DNA of 64,000 nucleotides from WRHT01 sp031550525 (GTDB taxonomy: Bacteria > Desulfobacterota > Desulfovibrionia > Desulfovibrionales > Desulfovibrionaceae). The DNA lies in contig JAVBON010000004.1 in the NCBI GenBank assembly GCA_031550525.1, positions 62,001 to 126,000 of the forward strand, given 5' to 3'. This document shows positions 32,586-42,277 of the stretch, one piece after another (position 1 is the first letter of the stretch; each line of letters opens with the position of its first letter). Both the position numbers and the translations under genes were made by a program. The notes below the pieces were generated by a model. It had not been told where the DNA came from. It searched no databases and saw nothing but the letters and a program-made list of their open reading frames with translations.

Positions 32586-34634
32586 ATGAAATTTGGGTTT
32601 TCACTTGTTATTCTAGTATGTGTGTTTGCGTGTCCACTTAATTCTTTCGCCAAAGGCGACGTTTTTGAGCCAGACCATTATCTCCTGCTTGACCCAGTGG
32701 TGGTAACAGCCAGAGGCTACGCCACATCTCAATCCAACACCCCAGGCTCGGTCGGCGTTGTAACGGCCGAAGGCATTGAGCTTGCCCCCAAAGGAAGCCT
32801 TGCTGATTCTCTAGAAAAAATTACAGGTCTGGCCCGTACAGGCGACTCTCCCTGGGGGCAGGATATTTCCATACGCGGTTTGACAGGCCCCAATATCGTC
32901 ATCCTTATCAACGGCAAGCGCATCAATACCGCTACAGATATGAACGCGCGGCTCGGGTTTATCAACCCTATGGACGTTGAGCGCATAGAAGTGCTCAAGG
33001 GCCCGATCAGCGCTCTTTACGGCTCCGGCTCAACCGGCGGGGTAATAAATATCATCACGCGCAGGGCGGATTTTTCCGACGAGGCTTTCGTGGACGGGCG
33101 GCTGGCTTTCTCGGGCAGCAGCAACCCCGGCGGCACAGCCGGGTACATTAACCTATCCGCAGGCAGCGAGAACCTATGGGCGTTTGCTTCAGGCGCATAT
33201 CGCGACTATGGCAACCTATACGGCGGCGATACCTCAAAGGTTTACAACAGCCAGTTTTCGGACGCGCAGGGCAGGCTGATGCTGGGTTTAAAGCCATTGG
33301 AAAAATTATCTTTTACACTAGAAGCCCTGCATTCGGAAGGTGGCGATATCGGCATACCAGGCGGAGTGTCTTCCATGCCCGCAATGGGCGTGGTGACATA
33401 CCCCAGCACGGATTTTACCCTTGTAAGCCTGGATGGCGTATTGGACGTGGGTGGAGAATATCTGGATACAGTTGAAGCCAACCTATACTACACCAAAAAC
33501 GAACGTCGCGTGCATATTACAAATATCCCCAAGCCGGGCATAGATATTAAGCCGCAGGCGGATCACGAGACTATCGGCGGCAAGGTGCAAACCATTTTCC
33601 GGGTGGAAAGGCATACCATAACCAGCGGTCTCGATTTCTGGACCTGGCAGGTGGAGTCCAGCAGAGTACGGCGGCTGGCTGCGGGCAGTTTAAAAGACCA
33701 CCCAACGCCCGACGCGCGGCAGACCTCCTTTGGCGGTTTTATTGAAGACGACTGGCGTCTTGCCGAAAAGTTCACGCTTAACCTCGGCGCCAGACTGGAC
33801 GGAATCTGGACCTCGAGCGACGCTTTTTACAAGGTTAACCCTCCCATTGGTTCACCCCCTGTAAAAGTTTACGGCGACAAAGATGAAACGGATTTAGGCT
33901 GGCGCCTGCACGCCGGGCTGACCTGGAAAATGTCCCAAGCCTGGTCGCAGTCTTTTCTGCTGGCCTCCAGCTACCGCGCCGCCGACATAATGGAACGCTA
34001 TAAATACATTAATCTCGGAGGTGGAAAAGAGCTATACGGCAACCCCGAGCTTGACCCCGAGCGGGCCTTTTATTTGGAATACGGCCTTAACTATTCGCAA
34101 AAACCCATAGTTATAGATCTGCGTCTTTTCGGAAATATCATAACCGATTATATTGCCGAAAAAACGGTATCGCCCACAGAAATTCGCATGGAAAACGTGG
34201 AGGACGCCCGCATTTTCGGCGCAGAGCTTTCCGGACGCTGGCAATTACACTCTAACATATCATTGTTTGGCAGCGTAGCCGGACTTTATGGCCGTAATGA
34301 AGAAAAAAACGAACCTCTTGCGGGCATTGCACCCATAAGCGGCACGGTGGGGATTGATTTTACGCATAAATCCGGATTATGGGCCCAGCTCAATGCAATT
34401 ATGACGGCCCCGCAACACCGCACACCAGAGGGCGTGCCGAGCTCGGCAGGTTACACAACCGTAAACGCCGCTGCCGGCTACGCCTTTGAGATAGGCAGAA
34501 CAAAGCACGAAATATCACTTACCGGCGACAACCTGTTTGACCTCAAGTACCACAACTACCTGGCAAACCAGAGGGGATACGAGATTTGGGGGCCAGGCGT
34601 CTCAGGCTCAATAAACTATTCCGTGGAGTTTTAA
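32586..34634 (+). CDS. TonB-dependent outer-membrane receptor
   Basis: 682 residues from ATG 32586, the Met that starts a signal peptide (MKFGFSLVILVCVFACPLNSFA, cleavage about residue 22); the upstream extension lacks a ribosome site and GGA precedes this Met weakly. The TonB box region is DPVVVTARG; the plug follows (SIRGLTGPNIVILINGKR, IEVLKGPISALYGSGSTGGVINIITRR), then a beta barrel ending in aromatic SINYSVEF, the usual C-terminal Phe. These proteins import ferric siderophores, haem, cobalamin or other metal complexes. The ligand is not predictable. No TonB, ABC transporter or Fur box is adjacent. Confidence 0.92.
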   Translation: MKFGFSLVILVCVFACPLNSFAKGDVFEPDHYLLLDPVVVTARGYATSQSNTPGSVGVVTAEGIELAPKGSLADSLEKITGLARTGDSPWGQDISIRGLTGPNIVILINGKRINTATDMNARLGFINPMDVERIEVLKGPISALYGSGSTGGVINIITRRADFSDEAFVDGRLAFSGSSNPGGTAGYINLSAGSENLWAFASGAYRDYGNLYGGDTSKVYNSQFSDAQGRLMLGLKPLEKLSFTLEALHSEGGDIGIPGGVSSMPAMGVVTYPSTDFTLVSLDGVLDVGGEYLDTVEANLYYTKNERRVHITNIPKPGIDIKPQADHETIGGKVQTIFRVERHTITSGLDFWTWQVESSRVRRLAAGSLKDHPTPDARQTSFGGFIEDDWRLAEKFTLNLGARLDGIWTSSDAFYKVNPPIGSPPVKVYGDKDETDLGWRLHAGLTWKMSQAWSQSFLLASSYRAADIMERYKYINLGGGKELYGNPELDPERAFYLEYGLNYSQKPIVIDLRLFGNIITDYIAEKTVSPTEIRMENVEDARIFGAELSGRWQLHSNISLFGSVAGLYGRNEEKNEPLAGIAPISGTVGIDFTHKSGLWAQLNAIMTAPQHRTPEGVPSSAGYTTVNAAAGYAFEIGRTKHEISLTGDNLFDLKYHNYLANQRGYEIWGPGVSGSINYSVEF

Positions 34635-34653
34635 GCCATGCGGCAGCAGCCGC

Positions 34654-35727
34654 CTAAACTGCGGCTTTGTTCCGGAACAGACGTTTCTCTACCTCGGGCC
34701 ACACCAGAAGCGGCACAAGCTCACGCATGCATTTATGATGCCCTTTGGGGCAAACCGCCGGGCCGTGCAAGCCGCAGGGACGGCAATCGCAATCGGCAAC
34801 CTCCAGCAGAACCGACTCCGCACCCCTTGGCGCGAAACCCAAATCACGCACGGTGGGGCCAAATAAGGCCACCAAAGGCACACGCTGTGACCAGGCCAGA
34901 TGCATGGGGCCGGAATCGTTGCTTACGTAGCAACTCAGGCGGGCAATGCAGGCCGCAAGCTCTGGTAAGGAAAGACGCGCCGACATATCCAGCACATCCG
35001 CATCGGCCCCCTGCCCTATTACATAATTTTTGCCTGAAGCGCTCAAAACTTGCAGCACGGCTGCGGCATTGGCTTCTTCGCCCGGACCGGCAAACAGCAT
35101 TACTCTAGCCCCTTTTTCCAGAGCCAAAAGCGCAACTTGGGCAAAATATTCTTCAGGCCAGCGTTTTGTGGCCCATACTGAGCCTGGGTGCAAGCCAAGC
35201 ACCGGCCGGCCTTTTAAAGGCACAAACAGGTTTTCGGCCATATTCTCGGCCTTGGCTGGCAACTCTATTTCCGGCCATGCGTAAAATTGCGTTATGCCCA
35301 AACCGGCGGCAAGCTGCAAAAGCCTTTCCACCTCGTGCAGCTCGGTAAACTTTCGGGAAACTGTTTTCGTATAGAATATACGGTTCAGTTTTGGAGTATC
35401 ATAGCCAAGGCGCAGCGGCGCGCCGCTCTGCCCCGCGATAAAGGCGCTGCGCAGGCTTTGGTGGGCCGAAACCCAAATATCATAATTGCGCGAGCGCAAC
35501 TCGCGCCCAAAGGCCATTGCCGCCCCAAAGCCTTTGGCGCTGCCGCGCTTGTCGTATTCATACACGTTGCTTATGGCGGAATGTGAGGAAAAAAGCGCGG
35601 CAAAGCCCTTGCGCGTGTAAAAATCGAGCCTTGCCTCCGGCCAGGCCTTGCGCAGGGTTTGCAGCAAAGGCAGCGTAAGAATGGCGTCGCCAAGAAAAGC
35701 CGTGTTCCATACCGCGATACTGCGCAT
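34654..35727 (-). CDS. ADP-heptose:LPS heptosyltransferase (GT9 family)
   Basis: 357 residues. GT9 heptosyltransferases add L-glycero-D-manno-heptose to the LPS inner core at the cytoplasmic membrane. Visible: N-terminal AVWNTAFLGDAILTLPLL, GLHPGSVWATKRWPEEYFAQVA near residue 175, SNDSGPMHLAW near 262-272 with the donor-binding loop, and VALFGPTVRDLGFAPRG. A cysteine-rich tail (CDCRPCGLHGPAVCPKGHHKCM, 20+ residues, about 310-335) follows, as in several WaaF/RfaF relatives. It follows the phosphatase gene by one base in the same transcript. waaF or another core transferase; order of addition unknown. Confidence 0.88.
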   Translation of the reverse strand: MRSIAVWNTAFLGDAILTLPLLQTLRKAWPEARLDFYTRKGFAALFSSHSAISNVYEYDKRGSAKGFGAAMAFGRELRSRNYDIWVSAHQSLRSAFIAGQSGAPLRLGYDTPKLNRIFYTKTVSRKFTELHEVERLLQLAAGLGITQFYAWPEIELPAKAENMAENLFVPLKGRPVLGLHPGSVWATKRWPEEYFAQVALLALEKGARVMLFAGPGEEANAAAVLQVLSASGKNYVIGQGADADVLDMSARLSLPELAACIARLSCYVSNDSGPMHLAWSQRVPLVALFGPTVRDLGFAPRGAESVLLEVADCDCRPCGLHGPAVCPKGHHKCMRELVPLLVWPEVEKRLFRNKAAV

Positions 35728-35728
35728 G

Positions 35729-36346
35729 CTAAATCAGCCCCTTTTCAGCTTCGCTTAATAGATAAGCGGCGGCTTCGCCCATATCCAACGCCACGCAGTC
35801 CGGCCAGTCGGCCCGCCCGCGCGGGCAATAGTAGCCCTGCTCCGCCAGCGCTTCATCATCCTGCCTTATTCCAACATCAGCCGCGCTTTTAAGGCCTTTG
35901 CCCGTAAGCACCAGAACGGTGCGGGCAAGCCCGGCCCGTTTGCCGAATTCAATATCCACCATTTTATCGCCAATCATGGCGCACTCCGCCGCGTTAAGGG
36001 CATAGCGCCGTTGCAGCTCCAGCCACATGCCCTGCTCCGGCTTGCGGCAACGGCAGGAGGCGTCTTCAGGCGCATGCGGGCAATAAACAGTTGCCGAAAG
36101 CTCCGCTCCGGCGGCGGACAAAATCTCGTCCAGCCTGCGCTCGCAGGCGAGGTATTGCTCCATGCCATACATGCCGCGCCCTATGCCGGATTGATTCGTA
36201 ACCACAAAAAGCCGCATGCCCGCCCCGCGCAAGGCCGCAAGGCCGGAAGCCGCGCCGGGCAAAAGTTCCACCCCGGCAGGATCGCACAGGTAATGTTTAT
36301 CATAAATAATAGTGCCGTCACGATCGCAAAGCACATTTTTTAGCAT
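35729..36346 (-). CDS. gmhB: D-glycero-D-manno-heptose-1,7-bisphosphate 7-phosphatase-like (HAD)
   Basis: 205 residues from ATG 36346, chosen because the family begins just before the HAD motif; the frame can extend four codons to 36358. HAD motif I is CDRDGTI (DxD), motif II VVTNQSGIGRG, motif III region CRKPEQGM and IGDKMVDIEFG. The zinc loop CPHAPEDASCRC has the Cys-His-Cys-Cys pattern of GmhB. GmhB makes heptose-1-phosphate for ADP-heptose, the donor used by the next gene, which agrees with the pairing. No gmhA or hldE lies in the window. Confidence 0.87.
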   Translation of the reverse strand: MLKNVLCDRDGTIIYDKHYLCDPAGVELLPGAASGLAALRGAGMRLFVVTNQSGIGRGMYGMEQYLACERRLDEILSAAGAELSATVYCPHAPEDASCRCRKPEQGMWLELQRRYALNAAECAMIGDKMVDIEFGKRAGLARTVLVLTGKGLKSAADVGIRQDDEALAEQGYYCPRGRADWPDCVALDMGEAAAYLLSEAEKGLI

Positions 36347-36581
36347 TGAATATTCCATTTTGCAGCTACAAGTGCTAGGGTAAATCTGTAAGGCCTTACG
36401 GCCAGCATAATTCCGGCGTAATTTACCTGATAGACGGTTTTATGTAAACCGGCGGCCAGCGCGCGTTACTTAATTTTAGCTTGCAATACGCGAAAAAAGC
36501 TTGTAAGAACGGCGCATTCCTACCGTTTGACCAGCCACACGGGCCAAACGAAACGTTAGAGTCTTTTAAGGAACAAACCTG

Positions 36582-36992
36582 ATGCCAAAAAAGAACAGCA
36601 AAAGCCTGTATGTGGCGGCGTTGGCCCTTTTTGTGCTCGGCATAGGGTATTTGGTGTTTACCGGCTTTGCCGGAGGCTCCGCATACCATCTTGAAGTTGC
36701 CGAAGCGCTGGCCTTGCCCCCTGACAAGCCGCAGCCTGTTCGCCTTGCCGGTAACGTGAAGGCGAGCGGTATTGCCGCGCTGGAGGAAGGTGTTGGGGTG
36801 CGTTTCCAGCTTGAGGACAAAAACGACACCACCAAATCACTCTGGATTACCTTTAAGGGAGCCGTGCCGGATGCCTTTGTGCCCGGAGCGGGAGTTATTG
36901 TGGAAGGCATGTACACCGGCGGCAGCTCCGACCTTGAGGTCAAAAAGCTGATGACGCAGTGCCCTTCCAAATACCAGAAGAAAGAAACCTAA
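36582..36992 (+). CDS. ccmE: Cytochrome c maturation haem chaperone CcmE, Cys type
   Basis: 136 residues. One N-terminal membrane helix (9-28), then a beta-barrel OB-like domain in the periplasm (VRLAGNVKASGI, VRFQLEDK, LWITFKGAVPDAF, VIVEGMY). Near the C-terminus the haem-attachment motif is CPSKY (CxxxY) in place of HxxxY of most CcmE proteins; the Cys form is known from Desulfovibrio. AAGGA precedes the ATG. First gene of ccmE-F-A-B-C-D; the 220-base gap before it shows no gene. Confidence 0.93.
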   Translation: MPKKNSKSLYVAALALFVLGIGYLVFTGFAGGSAYHLEVAEALALPPDKPQPVRLAGNVKASGIAALEEGVGVRFQLEDKNDTTKSLWITFKGAVPDAFVPGAGVIVEGMYTGGSSDLEVKKLMTQCPSKYQKKET

Positions 36993-37095
36993 GGTTTGCC
37001 GGGTAAATAACGGCAAACCGACTTATCGCCATGTCTTTTTCCGCTTCCGCGTGAAAAGGCCGTGTTGTGTTTTGCGCAAAATATGGAGTGTATTA

Positions 37096-39066
<1,971 letters not shown>

Positions 39067-39112
39067 AAGTTAATCATATTATGAGATAACTTTTAGACCG
39101 GCCTGACGCGAT

Positions 39113-39814
39113 ATGCTGCTCCAACTTAAAAACATAGCCAAGTTTTACGGCTCCAGGCTCATTTTCAAAAATGTGGCGCTGCAACTGGATGCCGGTCAAA
39201 CCCTGCTGCTGGCCGGCCCTAACGGGGCGGGCAAAAGCACCCTACTGCGCATTATGGCCGGGCTTGCGCGCCCCAATGCGGGAGAAGTGCTATACGGCAA
39301 GGCATTGCTTGGGGCGGAAGCGCATATAGGCTACCTGGGGCACCAGACCTTTCTGTACCCGGCGCTCAGCGCGCTGGAAAACCTGATGTTCTGGAACCGC
39401 ATGTACGGCTTTAGGCGCAGCCGCGCCGACCTGCAAGCGCTGCTTCAAAGGGTTGACCTTGCCCGCTTTGCCGAGGAAAAAGCAGGAAATTTCTCGCGCG
39501 GCATGGCCCAGCGCCTTAACCTGGCCCGCATACTGCTGGTGTCGCCCCTCCTGCTGCTGCTGGACGAGCCCACCACCGGGCTGGATGTGCGCTCCCGCGC
39601 CATGTTGGATATGGAAATAAAAGCCGCAGGACAACGCGGGGCCGGAATTGTCTGGATAAGCCATAGCCTTGATGATGACCTGCCCAAAGCCGATGCCGTT
39701 GCCCTGCTCTCGGCCGGAAAATTGTCTTTTTGCGGCAGCACGGGCGAGTACGAAAAGTTTATAAAGCAACAGGCGCAAACAGCCGTGCCGGATAAGGCGG
39801 TACAACATGTTTAA
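39113..39814 (+). CDS. ccmA: Haem exporter ATPase CcmA
   Basis: 233 residues. ABC ATPase with Walker A GPNGAGKST (about 35-43), signature FSRGMAQR (about 128), Walker B LLLLLDEPTTGLD and switch His ISHS. With CcmB and CcmC it releases haem-loaded CcmE. The start has a weak ribosome site; overlap with ccmB is eight bases (39807-39814). Confidence 0.93.
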   Translation: MLLQLKNIAKFYGSRLIFKNVALQLDAGQTLLLAGPNGAGKSTLLRIMAGLARPNAGEVLYGKALLGAEAHIGYLGHQTFLYPALSALENLMFWNRMYGFRRSRADLQALLQRVDLARFAEEKAGNFSRGMAQRLNLARILLVSPLLLLLDEPTTGLDVRSRAMLDMEIKAAGQRGAGIVWISHSLDDDLPKADAVALLSAGKLSFCGSTGEYEKFIKQQAQTAVPDKAVQHV

Positions 39815-40484
39815 AGCCGCCCTTATTCTAATGCGCAAAGATCTGACCCTGGTAATGGGGCGCGGCACGGGGCTGGCCCAATCTTTTCTGCTGGGTTTGC
39901 TGCTCATTTTTGTGTTCAGTCTGGCGCGTGGCATTGCCGAGGATTTTTCCGCCCAGGCCGCTGCCGCCATATTTTGGATGGCTACGGCCTTTTGCCAGGT
40001 GCTGATTTTTAACTCCCTTTACGCGCTGGAAGAAGAAAACGGCCAAAGGCAGGGGCTATTGCTGCTGCCCGCGCCCATACAGGCCGTATGGCTGGGCAAG
40101 GCTCTGGCCGGGCTGCTTTTGCTCTTAACCGCCCAGTTGCTGTTTGTTCCAGCGGTGGTGGTGTTTTTGGATCAAAGCCCGCAGGGCAGCATCTGGCAAG
40201 GTCTGGCTCTGGTGCTGCTTGCCGATGCAGGCCTAGCCGCCGTGGGGTCGCTTTTGGGCGCTCTGGCCCAAGGGCAGGCCACGCGTGAATCTTTGCTCAG
40301 CATCATCATATTTCCGCTTTTGCTTCCGCTGCTGCTGGCCGCCATACGCATAGGCGCGGCGGTATTTTCCGGCTCCAGCCCGGAAGGGGTGGATGGCTGG
40401 TTCAAAATATTAATAGCCTTTGACGCGCTGTTTCTGGCCGCCGGGCTGGTGCTTTTCGGTTTTGTTTACAGCTCACAGGAGTAA
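39807..40484 (+). CDS. ccmB: Haem exporter permease CcmB
   Basis: 225 residues, six hydrophobic segments: for example LAQSFLLGLLLIFVFSLA, AIFWMATAFCQVLIFNSLYALEEENGQRQGLLLLPAP (the last part is a family signature, at about 55-85). Membrane subunit for CcmA. AAGGCGG precedes its ATG within ccmA. The stop is three bases before ccmC. Confidence 0.93.
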   Translation: MFKAALILMRKDLTLVMGRGTGLAQSFLLGLLLIFVFSLARGIAEDFSAQAAAAIFWMATAFCQVLIFNSLYALEEENGQRQGLLLLPAPIQAVWLGKALAGLLLLLTAQLLFVPAVVVFLDQSPQGSIWQGLALVLLADAGLAAVGSLLGALAQGQATRESLLSIIIFPLLLPLLLAAIRIGAAVFSGSSPEGVDGWFKILIAFDALFLAAGLVLFGFVYSSQE

Positions 40485-40487
40485 CAT

Positions 40488-41177
40488 ATGGGCAAGCAAG
40501 GCAAATCCATCAATATAATTATCGTAACAGCCGTGCTGGGCGCTTTGCTTATGGCTGCGGGGCAGCTTATGATTATGCTGGTGGCTCCGGTGGAGCAGCA
40601 GATGGGAGTTATACAAAAAATATTCTATCTGCACCTGCCCATGGCCTGGTGGGGCATGTTCAGCTTTTTTCTGGTCTTTGTGTGCAGCGTCATCTACCTG
40701 ATCAAGCGTACCTCTTTTTGGGACGCGCTTAGCGAAGCCTGCGCCGAAGTTGGGCTTGCCCTTGCCGCCCTTGCCCTTATTACCGGCTCAATTTGGGCGC
40801 GCGTGTCGTGGAACACTTGGTGGACCTGGGACCCGCGCCTTACCACAACCTTGATCATGTGGTTCATTTACGCGGCTTTTCTCATAGTGCGGCGCATGGA
40901 TTTTTCGCCGGAACGGCGCGGGGTTATATCCGCAGTAATAGGCATAGCCGCTTTTCTGGATGTGCCGCTGGTATTTTTTTCCGCCAGGCTGTGGCCGCAA
41001 ACCATACACCCCACAATCAAAAGCGGCGGGCTGGACCCTATGATGAAGCTGACGGTTATTTTTTGCGTGCTCTGCTTCGGGCTGTGCTGGGCGGCCATGT
41101 TGGCCGCGCGCTTCCGCCTTGGGCGCATGGAATCCAACCTTGACGCCTATCAGGAAAAACTGACCCTGCAAGAATAG
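40488..41177 (+). CDS. ccmC: Haem chaperone/transfer protein CcmC
   Basis: 229 residues with six membrane helices and the tryptophan-rich WWD motif WARVSWNTWWTWDPRLTT (about 104-121) flanked by His-bearing periplasmic loops (LHLPMAWWGMFSFF, QTIHPTIKS). CcmC presents haem to CcmE. AGGAG lies directly before ATG 40488. Confidence 0.95.
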   Translation: MGKQGKSINIIIVTAVLGALLMAAGQLMIMLVAPVEQQMGVIQKIFYLHLPMAWWGMFSFFLVFVCSVIYLIKRTSFWDALSEACAEVGLALAALALITGSIWARVSWNTWWTWDPRLTTTLIMWFIYAAFLIVRRMDFSPERRGVISAVIGIAAFLDVPLVFFSARLWPQTIHPTIKSGGLDPMMKLTVIFCVLCFGLCWAAMLAARFRLGRMESNLDAYQEKLTLQE

Positions 41178-41228
41178 GCCTGAAACCCATGGCTCAATAG
41201 AGCCAGGCAATATTTTAAAGGAGCGGAT

Positions 41229-41366
41229 ATGGACAAAGCTACATGGTTAACCTACGCCTTTGCCGTGGTATGGCTTGGTTTGGGGGCCTACATGACCGTT
41301 TTGCTGCTGCGTTTGAAAGGCCTTGAAAAACGCGTAAGGCAAATTGAACAACTTAAGCAAGACTAG
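41229..41366 (+). CDS. ccmD: CcmD, small haem-release membrane protein
   Basis: 45 residues, below the usual length cut-off: MDKATWLTYAFAVVWLGLG start, a single membrane helix (7-26) and a positive C-terminal tail (RLKGLEKRVRQIEQLKQD). The size, topology and place between ccmC and the TPR gene match CcmD, which aids release of haem-loaded CcmE from CcmABC. AAAGGAG precedes the ATG. The TAG stop touches the left end of repeat A5. Confidence 0.85.
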   Translation: MDKATWLTYAFAVVWLGLGAYMTVLLLRLKGLEKRVRQIEQLKQD

Positions 41367-41512
41367 AAGTCATCTCAATAATTGTCTTTTTGCCCTCTGG
41401 CTGCGTCAGAGTGGTCCAGCCCGAAGCTTATGTATGGCTGCATACACCGCGCTCCAGCCTGAACCAATCATCCTTGCCAGAGAACAAAAATCCTAATTAT
41501 GAAATGACTTTT
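41365..41512 (+). repeat. Dispersed palindromic repeat family A (A5, inside the ccm operon)
   Basis: About 148 bp. Left end AGAAGTCATCTCAATAATT, right end AATTATGAAATGACTTTT are imperfectly inverted, with GTCTTTTTGCCCTCTGGC and GCCAGAGAACAAAAATCC forming the inner arms. TGCGTCAGAG follows the left arm as in other copies. It starts at the ccmD stop and separates ccmD from the TPR gene, so the operon message, if continuous, would contain this hairpin. Confidence 0.8.
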
Positions 41513-41533
41513 GAAACTAAACACGGATTTGAA

Positions 41534-42127
41534 ATGAACAATACCTTTACACTGAACAAAACTACCATAGCTGTAGTATTTTTGGCGCTGGGGCTGATGT
41601 TTGTAGCATCCTTCAGCTACCGTCTGAGCAACCCCTCGCTTATAAAAAGAGTTACGGAGCGCCAAACCAACGAAACAAACTTTGGCACGCAAGGCATGAA
41701 CACGGGCATGACGCAGGAGCTTATGGCGCACATAGGCGAGCTTATGTCCAAATTGGGCCAGGACCCCAACAACTTTGAAGTGCGCGTGGAGCTGGCCGAG
41801 CATTTTATGGAGGCGCAAGACTGGGCCAGCGCTGAAGTGCACCTTGCCAAAGCCCTGGCTGTAAAGCCAGATGACGTTGCGGCCAACTACAGCCTTGGCG
41901 TTGTGCAGTACCAGCAGGGCAAATTTGCCGAATCCGCCGCCACATTTGAAAAAGTCGTGAGTTTTGATGAGGATTCCAGCGCGAAATTCAACCTGGCAAT
42001 ACTGTATTATCAACATCTTGGCAAAAAGGATGAAGCCGTGGCGCTCTTCAAGAGCATAGCCTCATCCGAAGCATCGGATCCGGAACTTAAAAGCCGGGCC
42101 ACGGCTATATTGGATTCATTAAAATAA
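41534..42127 (+). CDS. Membrane-anchored TPR protein, CcmI-like position
   Basis: 197 residues from ATG 41534; the longest frame begins inside the A5 repeat and is unlikely to be the true start (a Met at 41504 is the other option). One membrane helix (about 9-29), then TPR repeats from residue about 72 (NNFEVRVELAEHFMEAQDWASAEVH, VAANYSLGVVQYQQGKFAESA, AKFNLAILYYQHLGKKDEAVALF). In ccm clusters such TPR proteins (CcmI/CcmH-C type) hold apocytochrome c for haem ligation. The CcmI role is inferred from context. A hairpin terminator follows. Confidence 0.75.
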   Translation: MNNTFTLNKTTIAVVFLALGLMFVASFSYRLSNPSLIKRVTERQTNETNFGTQGMNTGMTQELMAHIGELMSKLGQDPNNFEVRVELAEHFMEAQDWASAEVHLAKALAVKPDDVAANYSLGVVQYQQGKFAESAATFEKVVSFDEDSSAKFNLAILYYQHLGKKDEAVALFKSIASSEASDPELKSRATAILDSLK

Positions 42128-42178
42128 TATAACTGCCGCATTTTTTCATAATAGCTTTTTCCTAATTTTCCCCTTGCA

Positions 42179-42238
42179 AGGCACATTTTTGTGGTTTAAA
42201 TCTCATGGATTAACCATTGAAATGTGCCTGTTTTTTTT
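42179..42238 (+). terminator. Terminator between the ccm operon and guaB
   Basis: AGGCACATTT (42179-42188) pairs perfectly with AAATGTGCCT (42220-42229); inside, TGGTT pairs with AACCA; a run of eight T follows (42231-42238). It ends the ccm transcript and, because the guaB start is only 40 bases on, shapes the guaB leader. Confidence 0.85.
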
Positions 42239-42262
42239 CAGGTAGCCATATTTAACTATAAT
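42235..42262 (+). promoter_or_regulatory. Candidate guaB promoter
   Basis: TTTTCA (42235-42240), 16 bases, TATAAT (42257-42262), which leaves a short leader before ATG 42278. The -10 box is perfect, the -35 weak and within the terminator T run. An alternative pair is TTGCAA (42174-42179) with TTAAAT (42196-42201), upstream of the terminator. Confidence 0.45.
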
Positions 42263-42277
42263 ATTTACGGAGGTTCC

